From: Sipunculus nudus
Lineage: Eukaryota; Annelida; Sipuncula; Golfingiida; Sipunculidae
DNA: 64,000 nt
Direction of reading: 5' to 3'
Assembly: GCA_026874595.1 (NCBI GenBank)
Contig: CM049315.1
Location: 39,824,164 to 39,888,163, forward strand
In this document: piece after piece, positions 1-11,400 of the stretch
How positions within the stretch are numbered: position 1 is the stretch's first letter
Layout: each line of letters begins with the position of its first letter
The notes under the pieces: generated by a model
Seen by the model: only the letters and a program-made list of their open reading frames with translations
Told to the model about the DNA's origin: nothing
Database searches by the model: none
Program-made: the position numbers and the translations under genes

Positions 1-10
1 ATATATATAT

Positions 11-835
11 TGTTACAGGTGCCCCTTTTTATTGTGTGCGGTGGTCTTACAGATGATTGTTTTTTTGTGCACACGGTTATTCCATGTGTTGTTGCCACTT
101 TGTGTGCCACGCGTAGCTCGTGTTGTAGCGGCCTCGCCTGGCCGGATGTTGCAGGCTCGGTTGGGTCCGCATTGGTTGAACCCTAGTTACACGGCGTTCC
201 CGTTCTTGTATGTTCTTTGAACGTGTGTACTGTGTAAGATTCTTTAGATTGTTCGAGAAGTGGAAAATGCTCGGCTTTGGGCGAGAGGTTATTAATAGGG
301 GGCTGTGTTTTAGAGCCGAGAGAGAGGAGAGAGAATATTCCAGCGGACACAGACGTGAATATTTAGTTTGTGGGACCTATCCGATTATTCAGTAGTTATT
401 CAGTAACAATTTACAATTTAGTGCTGCCTGTCTCAAGTTTACTTTCTGGATTGTTACAAGAGGTTAACATTGGACTGTTATTCTCCGAGAGAATTTGTGT
501 GAACTTTTCATCCGGTTTGTACATTTAAAAGGACTTATCGCTGTGACAGTGGTATTCAGGTACTGTGCACTTTGTTTATTCTACTGTGTGATTGTATTGA
601 TTTGTTGTTATACTGCTGTTATACTGTGTAATTGTATTGATTTAGTGTATTGTAATATTATGGTTGTTTTCAGGATAAATTATAGTTATTTGTTAAAAAA
701 AACACTGTCTTCTTTATTCATTCCCCTAGACATTTCACGCTGCCTAGTGTTACAGAATCTGATTTGTTTTTATCTCCTTGACAAAATTTATGTTCATCAC
801 GCATACGTGATCTGCTGATATAAGGTTTCGTAACA
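11..835 (+). mobile_element. Solo LTR, copy 1 (825 bp)
   Basis: This is a long terminal repeat with TGTTACAG at the 5' end and CGTAACA at the 3' end. It is one of three related copies in the window (others at 19124-19905 and 43893-44685). No primer-binding site, gag or pol follows it, so it is a solo LTR left by recombination between two LTRs. The flanks are ATAT on both sides, which fits a 4-bp target duplication inside an (AT)n tract. The TATA box present in copy 2 is decayed here (TTATTAATAGG), and a poly(A) signal is present near 673-680. ORFs in it are not conserved between copies and are not genes. A Ty3/Gypsy-group origin is inferred from the TG..CA ends and 4-bp duplication; no protein supports it. 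Confidence 0.85.
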
Positions 836-844
836 ATATATATA

Positions 845-977
845 TAATGTATCGTATGCTGATAGTGTTATTTAATGTACGACAGAACTTTACCTGAAGA
901 GTGAGCCAGCTTGTCAGCTGTACTCACGAAACAGTTCTGTCGTACATGAGGTAACACTTACTGTATACGATACATTA
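845..977. repeat. Fully palindromic MITE (133 bp foldback)
   Basis: The left arm starts TAATGTATCGTATGC and the right arm ends GTATACGATACATTA. The arms continue inward through GTACGACAGAACT / AGTTCTGTCGTAC and through a central GTGAG-CAGCT / AGCTG-CTCAC pairing, so nearly the whole element folds on itself. It starts ten bases after the solo LTR. It is most likely a non-autonomous foldback MITE. I cannot assign a superfamily because the flanks give no clear target duplication. Confidence 0.7.
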
Positions 978-1013
978 GTAATGCTCCCCTGTATGGTTGA
1001 GCACTTTCACGAT

Positions 1014-1716
1014 GTACGCATTTTACACAGCGCTTTACCTATAGGCCTGCTACCTACTTAGTATATCGTAAGCGCTGTTTGTTATGACCTCGTATCCTGA
1101 TTTCCTATACCAGAGGGAAGCACTGTATTTTGGTCCAATCAGATGAGACCTTGTGCTGGAAGACAAAGCCAAGCGAGGAATACACGGATCCAATGTTGTT
1201 CATTTCGATGAGTGATAGCTCATCGCCCCGGTAACCGTCTGAACAGGCCACAGGCTCAGAGAGAATGGCCCCAGACGTGGTTTGCTTAGGGCCTTGGGCA
1301 CATAGGATGCCCGGCCGGTGAGCTGTAATTCAAACGAAACGTAACAGCAAAGGCCGCGTGCAAACCTCGCTGGCTGGTTTCAGTTTTGCAGACAACAGAT
1401 ACATAGCTACGCTAACACAGTCATAAAGTCATAATCGAATCGGTCGATGATGCGAGAATGCAGAGGGAGCAATTAAAATTCGACCATAAACTGTCATGAA
1501 GCTGCACTTGAAGCGCAGCTATGGGCGAAGCCAGGATGCCTGCCGAGTGTTTGTTTATTGGCTTCTGGTTTGCTGCTTGTCACATGATACGCACGTTTTT
1601 TTTTTCAGCGGACAACGAACCGCCATCTGGTGTTTAAATATACCATAAACGATCAAAGCAGGCAGCGTGAAAATCAGCTACTTCATTTGCAAGATTTCCG
1701 CTGCCTCGGGAGCGTA
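1014..1716. repeat. Small repeat split by an insertion
   Basis: The outer parts, 1014-1059 and 1684-1716, match the reverse complement of an intact copy at 2413-2491. The piece at 1689-1716 is identical to 2440-2413 over 28 bases. The two parts are separated by about 618 bp that the intact copy lacks. The hexamer CTACTT flanks the extra DNA on both sides (1054-1059 and 1678-1683), as expected of a target-site duplication. Confidence 0.65.
1060..1677. mobile_element. 618-bp insertion with 6-bp flanking repeat
   Basis: This is the DNA that interrupts the repeat above. It starts AGTATATCG and ends AAATCAG, with no obvious terminal inverted repeat and no coding potential. It is more GC-rich in the middle (about 1180-1380) than its surroundings. 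I do not recognise the family. Confidence 0.45.
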
Positions 1717-1759
1717 TTTAACTATGATGTATTGAACATCTATGTGTATTACTTATAGT

Positions 1760-2242
1760 AAAGTGCGAGATATTATCGATATATTGGAATATTGCGATGC
1801 GACAATTAGCATATTGCGTACCTCGATATCGTTTTTATTTATCCATATTTTCAATATTTCGTAAATTATATCTGGGACTGATTTATCGTAGTAAAATAAG
1901 ACATCTGAACGGGTTCGGATTAGTGAAAAGCTGCAACTGAAAAACGCTTCATTACTACAGAAACGCCTCAGGTGGCTTAGTAGGAAATATTAAAGCTACT
2001 TGGTATATCAAATGGTAGAAATGTTGTCGTCTGCTTGGTAGATAAATTTGAATTTCTATTCGATGATGTATTAATACCAACATGTTTCCAAACATGAAAG
2101 AAAGATGTTATATATCGACGAGAAAGCGCATTTATTTCTTGTTAATTAATACAATGTTATTATCGTGATTCCTATCGCAATACGCTACCACATATCGCAA
2201 TATATTGCGATACGAAAATGGTAGGCGATACCAAGCCCTAAT
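1760..2242 (-). mobile_element. hAT-like non-autonomous element or fragment
   Basis: Read on the minus strand, the end at 2242 is TAGGGCTTGGTATCG, followed by CG-flanked TATTG repeats. It contains a perfect 20-bp palindrome, TATCGCAATATATTGCGATA, at 2193-2212, and related CGATATATTGG motifs near 1780. Such ATCG/CGATAT-rich ends are typical of a group of hAT-like elements in marine animals. A diverged relative lies near 13490-13580. No transposase ORF is present. Confidence 0.45.
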
Positions 2243-2368
2243 ATATATTATATCTATATATGTCATTGTGTACTTATGTATAAAAGTTATGTCAATGATA
2301 TTTACATGATTTCCCAGAAGATATTTAATGTTTGCAAAATTTATCCTCATGATATCATGAATTACCAA

Positions 2369-2396
2369 GGGGGGGGGGGGGGAGGGGGGGGGGGGG
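2369..2396. repeat. Poly-G tract
   Basis: A run of 28 bases that is all G apart from a single A. It lies just before the small repeat at 2413-2491. The sequence has G-quadruplex potential. Confidence 0.95.
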
Positions 2397-2412
2397 ACTT
2401 GGATGAGCACCC

Positions 2413-2531
2413 TACGCTCCCGAGGCAGCGGAAATCTTGCGCTTCTCAAGAAGTAGTAGGCCTATAGGTAAAGCGCTGTGTAAAGAGCGTACGAGCACCC
2501 CTGTGGGTGAACCCTGGCTACACCACAGGTG
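2413..2531. repeat. Intact copy of the small repeat, with hairpin
   Basis: TACGCTC (2413) and GAGCGTAC (2484-2491) form imperfect inverted ends. The interior contains CCTATAGGTAAAGCGCTGTG, shared with 1021-1043 in the opposite direction. Downstream, AGCACCCCTGTGG pairs with CCACAGGTGCT to make a short hairpin ending near 2531. This copy is the uninterrupted reference for 1014-1716. Confidence 0.6.
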
Positions 2532-3480
2532 CTAATTCGTATTCCTATCATAACATTTCATCGCAATAACTTTCGGCTTAGAACACAAAAGTTAAGAATT
2601 TGATGAACACCTGAATGGCAGTTCAGAAGCATTAGCAACTTGTATTTCCTCTTCTTTATAGCAAAAAAGTAATTTAAACAATGGTTCTTTAGATTAAGGT
2701 GCCATGTTAAATGAAATCTTGAGAATTTACTCGTTACTAATTCATTAAGTCGGCAGTAAATATCCAATGTTAAAAATAATATATCCGACACCTTGTCATG
2801 TTTTTCATCATGTTGGCGTTAATTATTTTTACTTATTCAGCGGAATGTTGGTTGAAACATTATCCTAAAGGAACAAAGGTTCTCCAAATCATTTTTTCTG
2901 CAGAAAATTTATCGTTCGCTATTTATTTGACCTAAAAATACAATAGACTAGATGGTTGAATAATCAAGAGGAGCTGCCATATAAATACTAAAAATCATGC
3001 AACCTTGTAATAAATATGCTGAGAAGAATTCTTCTTGTAATGAGGACCTGACCTAACTGTTTTGGATGGTATAACATAACCCTTCGATACCCCAAAGGCA
3101 TCTAGTTCAGGCAGTACGAAATTATTGAACAGAATTCATTAATTTTTAACAATGGAGCAAAGGCCTCAAGCGAATTAATAAAGAAATATTAGTTGGCACT
3201 CAGAGAGTTCAAGATTATATCTCCGCCAAATCATGGATCCGCATCATGATTAGTCCTAAAGTTTATCCGATCCACCTCGACATTTTATTGATTATCCCTC
3301 GGTCTCTGACTAATTCTTCCACAAACTTAAATTTAAGTCACAAAGAACTCTTCGGAAGTCAAACAGAATAGGAAGAAAGGGGCATAATTGATAGTACCCG
3401 TACCAAGATCCGTGTACAATTTTAGAAAATTTTAAAGCCCATTGTTTCATAAAATCCCTAAGATAATCTTGGTAGATAAT
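2532..3480. other. No recognisable feature
   Basis: AT-rich sequence with stops in all frames. I see no gene, repeat family or RNA in it. The last 100 bp may belong to the head of the large element that follows. Confidence 0.6.
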
Positions 3481-3559
3481 GGGCATTTAAGCCAGAGAAA
3501 CAAAAGGGAAACATGATTTTTAGCTCAGCTGACTGAAAGTCCTCTGAGCTATAGCGATC

Positions 3560-5770
3560 ACTTTTTTTCCGTCGTCCGTCCGGCCGTCTGTACGGCCGTC
3601 CGTTAACAGGGCACAAACGGTAACCATAAGACCTAGAAACTTTTAACTGTACATCCAGTGAAGTCCATGAAGAATCTCCTTGGAAACCTGAAATTAGGTC
3701 TCTGTTACCCATATTTTTCGAGCCATAGGGCACCGAAGTACCCCCCCCCCCCAGAATAATGGAAAATTTGATACAAAAGCTCAAGTATCTGAACACATAA
3801 TGCATTGATCACCATGATTTCTTGCATGGATATTCATCATGGAGTGTTTCATCAGTTTCTGCAGACTGGTGGCGCCACCTGATTTTTTTTTATTTTTTGC
3901 GATTTTTGTTCTCTATTTTTGAGACCGAAAAAGATGCCGTCATCTGTTAACAGGGCACAAATCTTAAGGACTAAACCTAGAATCTTCTTTCTTGACATGC
4001 ATGGAGGTGCATTAATAGCTTCTTGGAAACATAAAATTAGGTCTCTGTTACCCAAATCCTCTGAGCTATGGGGCTTTCAAGTACCCCCTCCCTCAGAATA
4101 ATGGAAAATTTGATACAACAGCTCAAGTATCCGAATAACTAATGCATTGATCACCATGATTCCTTGCATGAATATTCATCATTGAGTGTTTCATCCGTTT
4201 CTGCAGACTGGTGGTGCCACTGAAATCATCTGAGATATAGCGGTCACCCTTTGTCCGTCCTCCGACCGACCGTCTGGCCGTTAACAGGGCACAAAACATA
4301 ACGGCTGGACCTGGAATCTTCTCACTTTACATCGAGGGAGGTTAATAAAAAATCTCCTTGGAAACCTGAAATTAGGTCTCTTTTACCCATATTCTCTAAG
4401 CGCCACCTGATTTTTTTTTCTAATTTTTACGATTTTTTTCTCTTTTTTTGATATCTTCGAAGAAGCTGTCATCTCTTAACAGGGCACAAATCTTAACCAC
4501 TGGACCTGGAATCTTTTTACTTAACATCAAGGGAGGTCCATGAAAAGTCTCTGTGGAAAAGTGAAATTAGGTCTCTGTTACCCATATCCTCCGAATGATG
4601 GGGCTCGAAATTACCCCTCAGAATAATTAAAATTTGATTCAAAAGCTCCAGTATCTGAATATAACTAATGCATTGACCACAATGATTTTTTGCATGCAAA
4701 CTGATCATAGACTGGTTCTTCAGCTCTAGCAGACTGGGATGCCACCTGTATTTTTCAAATTTTAACGCATTTTTATCTCTATTTTTGAAACTTTCAAATA
4801 AAGCCTCATCTTCAAACAGGGCACAAATAGTCACTGTTTGACCTAGAATCTTATTACTTGACAACCATGGATGTCCATGAAAAGTCTTCATTTAAACCTG
4901 AAATTAGGCTCTGTTACCCATATCCGTCAAGCTATGGGGCTTGTCAGTACCCCCCCCCCCCCCGAATAATTAAAATTTGATACTTAAGCTCCAGTATCTG
5001 AATAACTAATGCATTGATTGCCATGATTTTTTGCATGCATATTGATCATGGAGTGTTCCATCAGTTCCTGCAGACTGGTGGCCCGATCTTGATTTTTTTT
5101 AATTCTTACGCATTTTCTCTCTATTTTTGAGACCTTCAAATTAAGCCTCTTCTGTTTACAGGGCACAAATCATCACTGTTTGACCTAGAATCTACTAACT
5201 TATCATCTAAAGAGGTCCATGAATTGTTCATGGAAACATGAAATTAGGCCTCTGTTACCTAAATCCTCTGAGCTATGGTGCTTGAAAGTACACCCAAGAA
5301 TAAATAAAAATTTGATACAAGAATTCCACCTTCTGAATAACTAATGCACTGATGGTCATAATTTTTTGCATGCATATTGATCATGGAGTGTTTTATCAGG
5401 TCCTGTACACTGGTGGCGCCACCTGTATTTCTTCAAAATTTTATGTATTTTTTCTCTGTTTGAGACCTTCAAATGAAATGGACTTCTGGCAAAAAGGCAC
5501 AAATTGTAACCGTTGCAGCTGGAAGCTTCTTACGTTACATCCTGGGAGGTCAATGAAAAGGCTCCTTTGAAACATGAAATTAGGTCTCTGTTACCATATC
5601 CACCAAGCTTTGGGGCTTCTAAGTACCCCCTGAATATAATGAAAGGTTTGATACTAAAGCTTCAGTATATGAATAACTAATGCATTGTTTGCCTTGATTC
5701 TTTTCCTAATTGGGGGTGTCATTAGTTCCTGCAAACTGGTGATGCCACCTGTATCTTTATGTCCCCCCCC
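3560..5770 (+). repeat. Tandem array 1, about 340-bp units
   Basis: Units share the landmark TTAACAGGGCACAAA at about 3603, 3947, 4272, 4477, 4816, 5156 and 5498. The spacing is about 325-344 bp, except one shortened unit of about 205 bp. Each unit also has GGAAACCTGAAATTAGGTCT, a C-run, GATACAAAAGCTCAAGTATC, TGCATTGATCACCATGAT and GCAGACTGGTGGC. Single related units recur at about 7584 and 7751, after array 2. Confidence 0.9.
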
Positions 5771-5829
5771 CCCTCCCCTCCCCATTCCCTTACAGGGGAG
5801 GCATATTGATTTCAGTGCCATTGTCTGTC

Positions 5830-7470
5830 AATGTCGTCCTTAACTGTAGGATATCTTAGAAACACGATAACTTTTGAAGGGCTGCATATTTTCCGACAAA
5901 ATTTGAAACACTCAATTGTTCATACCAAAATCTAGGAGGTTAAAATAAACTGGTGACCTTGGCGTTCATCGTCAAGGTCAAATCTGGTGAAATTTTTGTG
6001 AGCCCCATAACTTTTGAAGTATTCCTCATTCCTCAAAGTATTCCTCAAATTTGTTACACTTATTGTTCCTTCCAAGTTCTCGGGTGATTTTGAAGCCCAG
6101 TGACCTTGACCAGGATCTTCAAGGTCAAATCAGTGGCATATCATACTTATTGTGTTGAGAACGCAATAACTTTTGAAGTATTTCTCATTTTGTCCTCAAA
6201 TAAGGTATAATCACCAATTGTTCCTACTAAAATCACGTCGGAGTTCAAAAGGATCTTCAAGGTCAAATCTGCCGAAATGTAATTTTTTTTACCCAATAAT
6301 TTTTCGAGTGTTCAACATTGTGTCCTCACTTTTGTACAACAATTGTTCCAACCAAAATCACGAATGAGTTTGAAAATTTGTGACCTTGACCTTCATGGTC
6401 AAATCTGCAGACATGTGAAATTTTTGTGAACCCCATAACTTTTGAAGTATTCCACATTTTGTCCTCAAGTTTGGTACACCTATTGTTCCTTCCAAGTTCT
6501 CGAAAGATTTCGAAACCCAGTGACCTTGACCAGGATCATCTAGGTCCAATCAGCGGAATTATACCTATTGTGTTGTGAACGCGATAACTTTTGAAGTATT
6601 TTACATTTTGTCCTCAAATTTGGTATGATCACCAATTGTACCTACTAAAATCTCGGAGAGTGCGAAAGCCGATGACCTTGACCATCATCTTCAAGGTCAA
6701 ATCTGCCGAAATGTAAATTTTTTAACCAAATAACTTTTGAAGTATATCACATTTTGTCCCAAAATTGGTACACCAATTGTTCCAACCAAAATCACATAAG
6801 AGTTTGAAAATCTGTTATCTTGGCCTTCATCTTCAAGGTCAAATCTGCAGAAATGTGAATTTTTTGTGAACCCAAGAACTTTTGAAGTATTCCGCATTTT
6901 GTCCTTAAGTTTAGTTCACCAATTGTCCTAACCAAGTTCTCTGACAAGTTTAAAACCTGGTGACCTTGACCAGGAAAATCAAGGACTTTATTTCAAGGTT
7001 AAATCTACTGAAATGTAACATTTTTGTGAACCCCATTAATTTTGTAGTATTTCCAATTTTGTCCTCAAACATAGTACACCAATTGTTACTACCATGTTCT
7101 CAGACGAGTTTGAACCCCGGTGACCCTGACAAGGATCTTCAAGGTCAAATCAGCCCAATTATAGTTATTGTCTTGTAGATGAGATAACTTTGAAGGGCTG
7201 CAAATTTTGTTGAAACACTTATTGTTTCTATCGAAGTCTTGGATGTGTTTAAAATTCTGTGACCTTGACCTTGATTTTCAAGGTCAAATTTTTGCAATTC
7301 TAGGCTTATTGTTACCCCATAACTAAGGAAGTACTGAAGATTTTTTATTCAAATTTGACACACCGGTTCTTTCTGCAAAAAGTCACCAGAGTTCGAAAAG
7401 CGGTGACCTTGACCTTCAATGTCTAATTTGCTGAAATCTAGATTCGTTTTGAGATATTGCATATTTTACC
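5830..7470 (+). repeat. Tandem array 2, about 142-bp units with GGTCA motifs
   Basis: About 11 diverged units. The landmark TTCAAGGTCAAATCTGC falls near 5972, 6119, 6256, 6391, 6538, 6690, 6831, 6990, 7138, 7277 and 7410. Most units carry TGACCTTGACC followed 8-12 bp later by TCAAGGTCAAA, a short inverted repeat, then CCCATAACTTTTGAAGTATT and TTTTGTCCTCAAATTTGGTA. The array is continuous and lies inside the large element. Confidence 0.9.
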
Positions 7471-8260
7471 CCTAATGTTTTGGGATGGCCCACAGGGGGA
7501 GACATGCACTGCAGAAACAAAGCCTTATTAGTTTAAATTTTTTACACATTTTTATGTCTTTTTCAAATGAAGCAGTTGTCCATTAACAGGGCACAAATCA
7601 TGAGTGTTGGACCTAGAATCTTCTAACTTTAAAGCCTTAGAGTTCCATTAAAAAATATCCTTGGAAACTTGAACCTAGGTCATGCATGGTTAACTATATT
7701 TTGCAAATTAGGGGAGAAAACATGATTTTTAAGCATCAAGTGTGTCAGATGGGCACAAATTTTATCCATTTGGCCTAAAATCCTCATACATGACTTTCAG
7801 GAAGGTCCCCAAAAATCTCCTTGGAAACCTGAAATGTCACTCTGACCCATTTTCCGTTAGCTGTGTAAAGGAACTTGACATTTACACTTAATTAGTCAGG
7901 TATGCACAAATGGTAGCAGCTGCATGTAGAATATGGTCAATAAAACCTATCATTAAGGGCTATTGGCAAAATGCATGATTTTGAGCACTCCGGGAGTCTT
8001 TTGCCCATTTTTCAAAGCTCCTTGAATTCAGCTGAGCGTCATGGCCCATGGGCCTCCTGTTTGGTGCTATCTCTCATGCAAAGAATACCGTTACGCACGG
8101 GATCAAAATAAAACGATGTATGACTTTTTCAGGTATTATCAGGTACTGCGATACGCTTAATATGCCCCACCAGGTAAAAAAAAAAAACAGGTTCCAATTA
8201 TCTTCAGGACATGGCTGCTTGACACCCAATTTGGAATATTCTTTGATGATACAGGGATAA

Positions 8261-8454
8261 CATGGGCGGATCTAGGACGGAGGGAAGAGGAGGGGTCCAA
8301 CTTAGAGGGCTAATGATAAAACCAGGTTCGGAAAGGGGTGGGGGGGTCGAGGCAGCAAACATGAGTCTGAAATCATTTAAAACAGTTTGCGGCGGCTGAA
8401 AAAGGGGAAGTCGGACCCCCTGCTCCCCCCCCCCCCCCCTTAAATCCGCTTCTG
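8261..8454. mobile_element. G-rich hAT-like MITE
   Basis: The left end reads CATGGGCGGATCTAGGAC and the right end, reverse-complemented, reads CAGAAGCGGATTTAAGGGG. A second member at 45076-45304 shares the ends, the poly-G run and the motif CTTTTTTCAGCCGC. The ends resemble the CAGNGGCGGATC inverted repeats of many animal hAT MITEs. A poly-C run lies at 8425-8439. Eight-base flanks match only weakly. Confidence 0.55.
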
Positions 8455-8469
8455 CATGATAAATCTCGT

Positions 8470-11400
8470 GTAACGTAGGTTTCAACAAGAACACGCATTA
8501 ACATGGATCAAAATAAAAAAAAAGTCTCTTTTCTCCATTTTATTGCTTTTCTGACTCTTCCGTTTTATGACACCCCTAGCATGCTAGATAATAGGGTGAG
8601 CTCTTATAACTGGCTTTATTTCTTTCACAACTCCAGGAGAACGCCGGTCTGCCGAAATTATCTGTGTCTCCTGATGACAATGGGTAGCCTGTGAACAGGA
8701 CAAACGTCATCTAGACGCCTTCAGACTTTTCAGTTCCTGGCACTTGTCTCATGGTTCTGTAATATTAACATCCTTGAAGTGCTTCGGTACAGACAACGGA
8801 AGAAATGAAGAAGAAGACTTATCATTCATCATCCTGACACGCTTTATTGCTTTCAAGAAAGTCGCTGCCGTGTTGAGAATATCTCGCGTCAAGAATATTC
8901 AAAATTTTAATTGAAAAATGAATAATAAACTTCGAATAATATTTCCTTTTTTCTTGAGATATAAATGATACGTTTGAGTAAAAAAAAATAAATTTGAGAA
9001 AATGAAGGCCGGGATGCTGTATATAATGACTATTATTATTAAGAAGCCTAGGATGCTTTCTAGATAAGAATGCGTAACGTCACTGTGCTGTGATCTGAAT
9101 GAAGCGGATATATTCAAAATTAAAAATAAATGCCCCAGGAATTTATACTGTGTTACAATTAATTGAGCAGCAGGATTTTCCAGTGAGAATCAATCATTAA
9201 CGACATCTAAAAACACCAATATATTATCAGTTGGGCGGGACATGAAATAATACAGTAAGCACTGAAACCATGCTTAGACCACTGTCTAAAGTGTGTAACT
9301 TAGTAATAATTATGTGCCTAAGTCAATATATAAAGCAAATGGGGCAAAATTTGTTTATGATCCAGATCAGTTAATAAAGTATTATCAACAGAAACGTTCA
9401 AAATGACGGGCAGTGAAAAAGTGAGCATGGAACCAGTCTACGCACTGCAGATGGTTAAATACAAAGGAACAAGTCATGTTTCCGCACTGGTGTTTCTAAA
9501 GCTTTCTGCAACGTGAAGATCATAAATGAAACCTTCAAAGGCAACAAGCATAGGTTTCTCAATAGATAAGATGTCTTCCTGAATGGATCTCCCGTGCCGC
9601 TGACACACATGAGGCTCTGAGGACAGTAACGTCTCTGACCTCACTCACTTGTATTGTTCTTGTTGTTTCTTCAAAATTAAACTCACGGATTATTCAAAGA
9701 AAATTAAAAAAGTATTTTAAAAAATAAACAGACACTGCTTGACCCTCGTCACGACCGCACTGTTTAAATACATGAAAACCAATATCACTCTTGATTAAGA
9801 CGACGTATCATCAATTTTCATTGGTCGTTTATCTCCAGTTTCATTCATAAGAATGTCACTCCCCACAAAGATGAATGACTACAGTTCATATTATAAAGTT
9901 AAAGAAAGTCTCATTCTCAAAGTATGATTTATAAGTATATATTGAAAAAATCAAAGAATTCTCGACCAATAATGCTTATTCAAGATTCTGTAAGCATAAT
10001 AATTTGAATATCCTTGTTGAATTCATGGCGTGTGGTCACTGTCTCTTTATATTACAGATCACGTTCGCGTAGTCTCAATGACAATTTGTCCCGCTGGGAA
10101 TGTCACCATTCGCTCAGGGTATATTATCCTTTAAGAGCAAGAGGACATGATTGACAGGATATTGGCTAAATTTAGCACGTAGGCTCACTGACGGGGGATA
10201 TATATGTGATGGGGACCGGCGGTCACAAGCTCCACGTGTAAATTAATATTGACCTAGACTTCTTATCAATAAATGTCATGTCCTCTCACATCCCACGTCG
10301 CATCGTACTCTTTACGTTTCAATAAGCTTCGTTGGGGACCTGATAAATACGATATATATTCAAAACCTCTTCAAACGTGGCTCTCAGCTTGTGACGACGC
10401 CTACGCTCACAAGTAGGTTTTGCTGATTTCGCAAATATCATATATCCCAAAAAACACTAAGGTCTCGTTTACTCAGAATACGAGATGCAAGTAACAAGCT
10501 CCACAACTGGATAATACACACTCATAATTTCCCTTAATTTTGACCTTTTTAGGTTACAGGTCTGTGACCTCACGATTTTCACTTTGTATTTATTAATCCC
10601 GATAGACCCAAAATAAAACCGTGCTATTAGAGAAACGATTATAAATGTGGGATCCCAAACCGGTGTATCATTCTGCTTAATGGACCCTTCCCGTTGTGTG
10701 TGTAGCAGGCAACAGTCTTTAAACATTCAAACATATGTTCACACATGTTTTATCACATGTTTTTAGCAAAATATTTTGCAGAGCAAATATATGTTATACA
10801 AATATTACATGTGTCGTATTATTCAGAGTGGCGATTACAATGACGTTTTATTAGTTACAGCAAATAACAATACACTAATCTCAGTCAGCGCTGAACTTCC
10901 ATATATTCCTCATTTAAATCCCAGCGTGACGTTACAGGATAGTTAAAGAGCACTTTCAACATTTCCGGATAATTACCGATACCAGACACCTGCCAGACGA
11001 CATTATCTATAGGGCACCACCCACTCTCTTATTGAAAAGTCAGAAATCAAACAGGCACTGTGGACGTAATGTTGAGGTAAGATTTCAAGAAAAAATATTT
11101 TTTTTCTTTAAATGTAACAAGATACTATCAGTTCTCGGTATTCCATGCATTATAACGTAAACACTGGCAATTCTCGTGGGTACCTTTTTGTAAGGCAGAA
11201 CTCAGACCAAGTGATTGAAAATATTCTTTGAATATTGAAACCGTAACCATATAATGACAAGTAATGTATCGTGGTTGTCTTAAGATTCATACACAGGGGC
11301 TTGTCACAGAAGACTGAAAAAAATAATACCCTGGAATTCTGAGCCACAGAACCAAAAAATAAGCAATAAAATCCATTGTGACATACGTATCTCCTTCACT

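Larger units (their letters stand above)
3522..8061 (+). mobile_element. Large tandem-core non-autonomous element
   Basis: The head at about 3522 reads AGCTCAGCTGACTGAAAG and then a TCCGTCC-rich stretch (3568-3604). The tail at 8024-8061 reads TTCAGCTGAGCGTCATGG followed by the perfect palindrome GGCCCATGGGCC and TCCTGTTT. Between them lie two different tandem arrays. The combination of AGCTGA-type head and tail, a terminal palindrome and internal tandem repeats marks a single non-autonomous element of a kind widespread in bivalve genomes. A Helitron/Helentron-like (HINE) origin is possible from the tail hairpin, but I see no canonical CTRR end, so the class is open. There is no coding capacity; the ORFs inside are chance frames in repeats. 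Confidence 0.65.

Noticed and set aside
495-818. 107-codon ORF, and similar ORFs at 19123-19810
   Set aside because: They lie inside solo LTRs; the frames are not conserved among the three copies.
3458-5166. Minus-strand ORFs of 60-124 codons sharing peptides such as MGNRDLI
   Set aside because: The likeness comes from the 340-bp tandem repeat; frames break between units.
5830-7470. CRISPR or other direct-repeat/spacer array
   Set aside because: Similarity runs through the whole 142-bp unit; there are no spacers.
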